Shown: positions 31,660 through 34,938 of the stretch, piece by piece
How the letters are laid out: each line of letters begins with the position of its first letter
How positions within the stretch are numbered: position 1 is the first letter of the stretch
Assembly: GCA_019084435.1 (NCBI GenBank)
Contig: JAHRFV010000226.1
Location: 1-34,938, forward strand
Direction of reading: 5' to 3'
Length of the DNA stretch: 34,938 nt
From: Dethiosulfatibacter sp.
GTDB taxonomy: Bacteria; Bacillota_A; Clostridia; Tissierellales; Dethiosulfatibacteraceae
The notes under the pieces: model-generated
The model's database searches: none
What the model was told of the DNA's origin: nothing
What the model saw: the letters and a program-made list of their open reading frames with translations, nothing else
Program-made: the position numbers and the translations under genes

Positions 31660-32535
31660 TTATGGATTACAATATTGACAGTTTCCTGGATCTGCTTGTT
31701 TTGCTCCATTTGGATATAATTTTTCTTCAGTATATCCACATTTTTTGCAATTGTAGTGATATGACAGTGCTAATTTAGTAGGGAGGCCACACCAGCTACA
31801 AGGTAACCCTTCCTTTTTATTTATCAACTTAAAACCTGGCCATCCACATTTCGGGCAGAGATTGAATATATTCTTAATAAGATTATTAGTAGCAGCCTCA
31901 ATACTTCTCATTCTAGTTGGATTATATAATGCTCTCATATCAGTTTCTATATATATTTCTCCATCATAAGAATTCTTTAGAGCAAATTCAACCGCATTTT
32001 CAAGATCCGCTTTATTTGTTATACCTTTAATCATATGATTTTTATCACTTGTAAACTGATTCACTTTTATAACAACTCGATGCTCTGGAAATCCTTTTTC
32101 TACGGAAAATTCATAGGCCTCTTGAAAGTTTCTTACTACCTTATGACCATAATTAGTTTCTGTTGTGGTTGTAATGCCACTAATTTCTATATCATTCTCC
32201 TTATCAATTAATACTACTATTTCTCGGTTAAATGGTACAAATGGAATGACTGGGTGCGGGCCAAAGGAACCTTCACTGGCAAAAGCTAAGGTTTTATCAT
32301 ATAAGTGCATAGCTTCCATTGCCTTATGTCTAGCAGCATCATATTGATCACCCATACGCTCTATATCTCCAGTAAATGTCCCAAATTGATCCGTATTAAA
32401 TCCTTCAGGAACAACAATTTCAATTCCTAATTCATTTTCTAGTATCGGTGATATTACTTCTTCCTTTTTATGCATCGTTGCTAATATCGCTACACGATTT
32501 TTGAAAAGAGAGTGAATAATTTTCCTTTTATCCAT
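31660..32535 (-). CDS. DUF6671 family protein with C-terminal zinc ribbons
   Basis: This 291-aa protein matches DUF6671. It has an N-terminal alpha/beta domain with RVAILATMHKKEEVISPIL, GTFTGDIERMGDQYDAARHK, ASEGSFGPHP and a TTTTETNYGH region, then two zinc-ribbon-like elements (CPKC with CSWC; CKKC with CQYC, about residues 229-291). The many invariant Asp, His and Thr suggest an enzyme, but no reaction is known to me. AAGGAG precedes the ATG. It lies 45 bases after sbtB and is probably in the same operon, which links it to bicarbonate uptake. Confidence 0.8.
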   Translation of the reverse strand: MDKRKIIHSLFKNRVAILATMHKKEEVISPILENELGIEIVVPEGFNTDQFGTFTGDIERMGDQYDAARHKAMEAMHLYDKTLAFASEGSFGPHPVIPFVPFNREIVVLIDKENDIEISGITTTTETNYGHKVVRNFQEAYEFSVEKGFPEHRVVIKVNQFTSDKNHMIKGITNKADLENAVEFALKNSYDGEIYIETDMRALYNPTRMRSIEAATNNLIKNIFNLCPKCGWPGFKLINKKEGLPCSWCGLPTKLALSYHYNCKKCGYTEEKLYPNGAKQADPGNCQYCNP

Positions 32536-32580
32536 TTGCTAAACTCCTTCTATATAGATATACTGGGTGTTTTTGTATAA

Positions 32581-32886
32581 TTACTTAACTACTCTAATTT
32601 TTTCTAAATATACTATTCCGGCATACCTTGAAGACAAATATTTATTGTATATCTTTTCAGCCACTTCCACAGCTTGTTCTTCATCTTCAATTATTATTTC
32701 TATTCTTATATTTTCACCAAACCTGCTCAGCCCTCCAGATATTGACCTCATACCTCTTTGACCTTGTCCTGAGACATCGTGATAAATAGTGTAAGCTTTA
32801 ATTTCTAAAGACTCTATATATTCTATTATTTTAGAAATTATTATTCTTTCAGTTATTATTATTAGTTTTTCTACCTGTTTTAACAC
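32581..32886 (-). CDS. sbtB: PII-like signalling protein, SbtB type
   Basis: This 101-aa protein has the ferredoxin-like PII fold. It contains KLIIITERIIISKIIEYIES, then a T-loop GQGQRGMRSISGGLSRFGEN and IRIEIIIEDEEQAVEVAEKIY. SbtB proteins bind cAMP or adenine nucleotides and control the bicarbonate transporter SbtA. The C-terminal redox Cys pair seen in some cyanobacterial SbtB is absent. It starts at GTG with AGGGGTGG upstream, 12 bases after sbtA. The gene name rests on its partnership with the adjacent transporter. Confidence 0.86.
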   Translation of the reverse strand: MLKQVEKLIIITERIIISKIIEYIESLEIKAYTIYHDVSGQGQRGMRSISGGLSRFGENIRIEIIIEDEEQAVEVAEKIYNKYLSSRYAGIVYLEKIRVVK

Positions 32887-32898
32887 GTTGAACCACCC

Positions 32899-33894
32899 CT
32901 ATTTAATAAATTGAGAAATCATAATTGCTAAATGATAATAAAGTGGAATTCCAAGTATAATATTAAATGGAAAGATAATCCCTAAAGCTATGGCTAGAGC
33001 TAAAGATGGATTAGCATCAGGGAAAGTATCTCTCATCACTGCAGGTGCAGTTATATAGGACGCACCACTGGCTAAGGCTGCCAATATTGTTGCTCCTCCA
33101 GGACTCAAGCCAATAAAAGTAGCTAAAATTATGGCGATAGTAGCGTGGATTGGTGGTAGAATAATCGCTAATAAAAATGTAATTGGTCTGACATTTTTCA
33201 ATTCATATAATCTTGAACCGGTAAGTAAACCTATATCAAGCATAAAAACTGTAAATACTCCTTTGAAAATATTATCATAAAATGGAATAAGACTTTTTGT
33301 ACCTTCAACACCTGAGATAAGCCCAATTAGAAAACCACCAAAGATCAATAATGTCGATTTAGCTGTTAAAGAAATACGTAATATGTCTTTTATGGCGTAA
33401 TCACTTTTATCTGTTTCTGTAGATTTCTTCTTTAAGCCCGTATAGCCCAGAATAATAGCAGTAATTAATGCTGCGGTATCCATGAAAGGGTATAAAGCAG
33501 GTACAAACTCCTCAAAATTAGCTCCTGTTTGTTGCAGAAAAACTAAAGCTGACGTAAGGGTTACACTACTACATGCCCCATAATGTCCTGCTATCGATCC
33601 GGCATTAGACGAATCAAATCCAATCTTAGACATTATAACATATACTAGAGTAGTAATTACAATACCAATAATGACCGCGGCTAAAACATATATTATTAAT
33701 CCCTGAATGCCAGTTTTACTAACTGATACGCCCCCCTTTAGTCCGATAGATATTAAAATATATAACGTTATAGCTGAACCAATCGAATCCGGTATTTCCA
33801 AATCTGATTTAACAGAGACCGCAATGACCCCTAGTATAAAAAATAATATCGCTGGAGATGCCATGTTGCTAAAAGCAATTTCTAAAGAACTCAT
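32899..33894 (-). CDS. sbtA: Sodium-dependent bicarbonate transporter, SbtA family
   Basis: This 331-aa protein is an integral membrane protein with about ten helices in two inverted halves. The SbtA signatures are present: GHYGACSSVTLTSAL in the first half and ASGASYITAPAVMRDTFPDA in the second. It would import bicarbonate with sodium. A cytoplasmic loop (about 155-175, KKKSTETDKSDY) separates the halves. AGGGTG precedes the ATG. It is the first gene of the sbtAB/DUF6671 operon. In an anaerobe the carbon would feed carboxylations or acetogenesis; this is inferred. Confidence 0.92.
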   Translation of the reverse strand: MSSLEIAFSNMASPAILFFILGVIAVSVKSDLEIPDSIGSAITLYILISIGLKGGVSVSKTGIQGLIIYVLAAVIIGIVITTLVYVIMSKIGFDSSNAGSIAGHYGACSSVTLTSALVFLQQTGANFEEFVPALYPFMDTAALITAIILGYTGLKKKSTETDKSDYAIKDILRISLTAKSTLLIFGGFLIGLISGVEGTKSLIPFYDNIFKGVFTVFMLDIGLLTGSRLYELKNVRPITFLLAIILPPIHATIAIILATFIGLSPGGATILAALASGASYITAPAVMRDTFPDANPSLALAIALGIIFPFNIILGIPLYYHLAIMISQFIK

Positions 33895-34045
33895 TTTGTC
33901 ACCCTACTTTGTAATGTATTTTATAAAGCTTTTTCTCCTTATTCTTTTAACACTTTAATTACTTCACCTCTTACACAACAAGCAAATTTATGCATTTCAT
34001 TTGCCAATCAACTTATATTAGATTGTATAGTCTTGGGAAAAAAAT

Positions 34046-34128
34046 AAAAAAACCGACCATTTTAACAGGGGAAGTTATCGCACTTATAGTTAGTGGCGAT
34101 ACTTCCTTACATTAAAAATAGTCGGTTT
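34046..34128 (-). terminator. Long imperfect hairpin terminating the mpsC-like transcript
   Basis: AAACCGAC-C-ATTTT (34050-34063) pairs with AAAAT-A-GTCGGTTT (34115-34128), and GGAAGT with ATCGC (34070-34081) pairs with GCGATACTTCC (34096-34106), leaving a loop with CACT/AGTG. The minus-strand tail is a T-run. At about 80 bases it is much longer than a normal terminator. The rest of 33895-34194 holds nothing else I can identify. Confidence 0.7.
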
Positions 34129-34194
34129 AACTTCAACTGTTCATTTAGTTTACTCATAAATGGACTTTCTCAGTTCTCCCAGTATATATGTTTA

Positions 34195-34557
34195 TTAAAG
34201 CATTATTTTTTTCTCCAAATCAGAAGTTAATTTAAATATCATAACTCTTTCACCATTTCTAGTACTAATATCTGTATGGAAAGATATAACTTCTTCACCA
34301 GTTTGTTCTGTAATAATTCCACCTAGTTTATCTCTACCTGCCTCAACTAAGTTACCACGGATTTTTTTTATTGACAATAAACCTTCTAGTGTTTCCGAGA
34401 GCTTATATTCTGCAGGTGTTAAGATACCCTTTAAGACCACAATGACCATGTCTCTGAGAATGTCAGTCTTAACCGTTACAGACCCTCTACCCAAAAAATC
34501 CTTTTCCCATTGAGTTAATGCTCTACTTATTTCGGCTTCTAACTGACCTTTTTTTAT
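34195..34557 (-). CDS. MpsC (DUF2294) family protein, apparent ATA start
   Basis: This protein of about 120 aa belongs to the DUF2294/MpsC family, named from the MpsABC system; MpsAB is linked to bicarbonate uptake. The family core is visible as FLGRGSVTVKTDILRDMVIV, GILTPAEYKL and GGIITEQTGEEVISFHTDIS. The family N-terminus (KKGQLEAEISRALTQWEKDF) is encoded upstream in frame, but it opens with ATA at 34557, placed 6 bases after AGGAGGGG, with no ATG, GTG or TTG nearby. TTG at 34494 would give a truncated 99-aa form. Either ATA is used as start or the original ATG has mutated. It is separated from sbtA by a hairpin terminator. Confidence 0.8.
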   Translation of the reverse strand: MKKGQLEAEISRALTQWEKDFLGRGSVTVKTDILRDMVIVVLKGILTPAEYKLSETLEGLLSIKKIRGNLVEAGRDKLGGIITEQTGEEVISFHTDISTRNGERVMIFKLTSDLEKKIML

Positions 34558-34938
34558 GGTTTTCCCCTCCTAATAAAGAAATTCCATATATTTAATTACC
34601 ACACGTAGTATACTGTTTAATTTCAATGAAATTTATAAAGGCATTCCGTATTTTCATATAGACAATCAAATATTATCATAATGCTAATACATTTAACATT
34701 TATAGTGATATTGAAACCATCAAGCTTAAATATTAAAATAAATTATATATCAAACTTATTCTATTGTCAATTTGTTTTTTAACTAGGGTTGCGTTAGTTT
34801 CTAGAGACGTCAAACATATGTGACACGGACCTGTTAAATATTCTTGTGTATTAATATTTAGATACGTCAACTCCCGATGATAATATCGGCAGCGTTTATG
34901 CCGCGAAAGCCTCTTGATAATGAGTGATGGCATGTTAG
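34558..34938. other. Right-edge AT-rich stretch with no supported gene
   Basis: After the AGGAGGGG site of the mpsC-like gene this 381-base stretch is mostly AT-rich. A minus-strand open frame from 34933 to 34733 (66 codons) is basic with a single CHIC motif but has no ribosome binding site and no recognisable family. It may be the start of something that continues outside the window. Confidence 0.4.

Noticed and set aside
34733..34933. 66-codon minus-strand frame at the right edge
   Set aside because: It has no ribosome binding site, no family and odd composition, and was kept only as a note on the empty stretch.

Overview
The window reads as chromosomal DNA from a low-GC Gram-positive anaerobe, most likely a clostridium-type Firmicute. 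The reasons are AT-rich sequence, AGGAGG-type ribosome binding sites, TTGACA/TATAAT-type promoters, many GTG and TTG starts, T-tailed hairpin terminators, and a gene set of corrinoid methyl-transfer proteins, abundant c-di-GMP enzymes, a C_GCAxxG_C_C redox protein and a flavinylated fumarate-reductase-like lipoprotein. There is no rRNA, tRNA, CRISPR array, phage module or transposase. Almost every gene lies on the minus strand; only the PerR-like regulator at the left end is on the plus strand.

Layout. 280-4557: PerR-like regulator, an M29 peptidase/DUF6054/GNAT operon, an LRAT-like protein, a DUF975 membrane protein broken by a stop codon, and a C_GCAxxG_C_C protein. 4930-10343: many very small membrane or basic proteins (YggT, a 51-aa two-helix protein, DUF1328, an MGDKSPK-type protein), a zincin, a large broken surface protein (DUF3494 plus DUF11 repeats), and three tandem Phd/YefM-like genes, each with its own sigma-A promoter. 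10104-22370: a tightly packed signalling operon running from a membrane-spanning GT4 fusion, through a CheB/CheR/PAS protein interrupted by TGA and two PAS-GGDEF-HD-GYP proteins, to a corrinoid protein, a MtaA/UroD-like protein and a DUF1638-GGDEF fusion. 22442-23328: a JAMM-like/DUF6530 gene pair. 23633-28131: an extracytoplasmic flavoprotein, a MerR-methyltransferase fusion, a FlK-like hotdog thioesterase and TspO. 28252-31533: DUF6429, a SEC-C protein, a lipoprotein and a frameshifted zinc-ribbon membrane gene. 31660-34557: sbtA-sbtB-DUF6671 (bicarbonate transport and its PII-like regulator) and an MpsC (DUF2294) gene that apparently starts at ATA.

Two things stand out. First, the 10-20 kb operon couples one-carbon/corrinoid-type proteins to three intact diguanylate cyclases and two HD-GYP phosphodiesterases. 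The DUF1638 domain, normally found near corrinoid methyltransferases, is fused directly to GGDEF, and the UroD-like partner has lost both zinc cysteines. This looks like a sensor rather than a catabolic pathway. Second, a ~133-bp structured element occurs as three full copies plus a 20-bp 5' fragment. G-U pairs and base changes in its stems fix the RNA strand, and it resembles orphan OMEGA-type (HEARO/omegaRNA or reRNA) or PATE-like elements. All full copies sit at gene 3' ends, and one supplies the stop codon of tspO.

Four genes are interrupted (two in-frame stops, an 11-nt deletion, a -1 frameshift) and one has a non-canonical start. The window is either decaying locally or carries sequencing errors; reads would decide.
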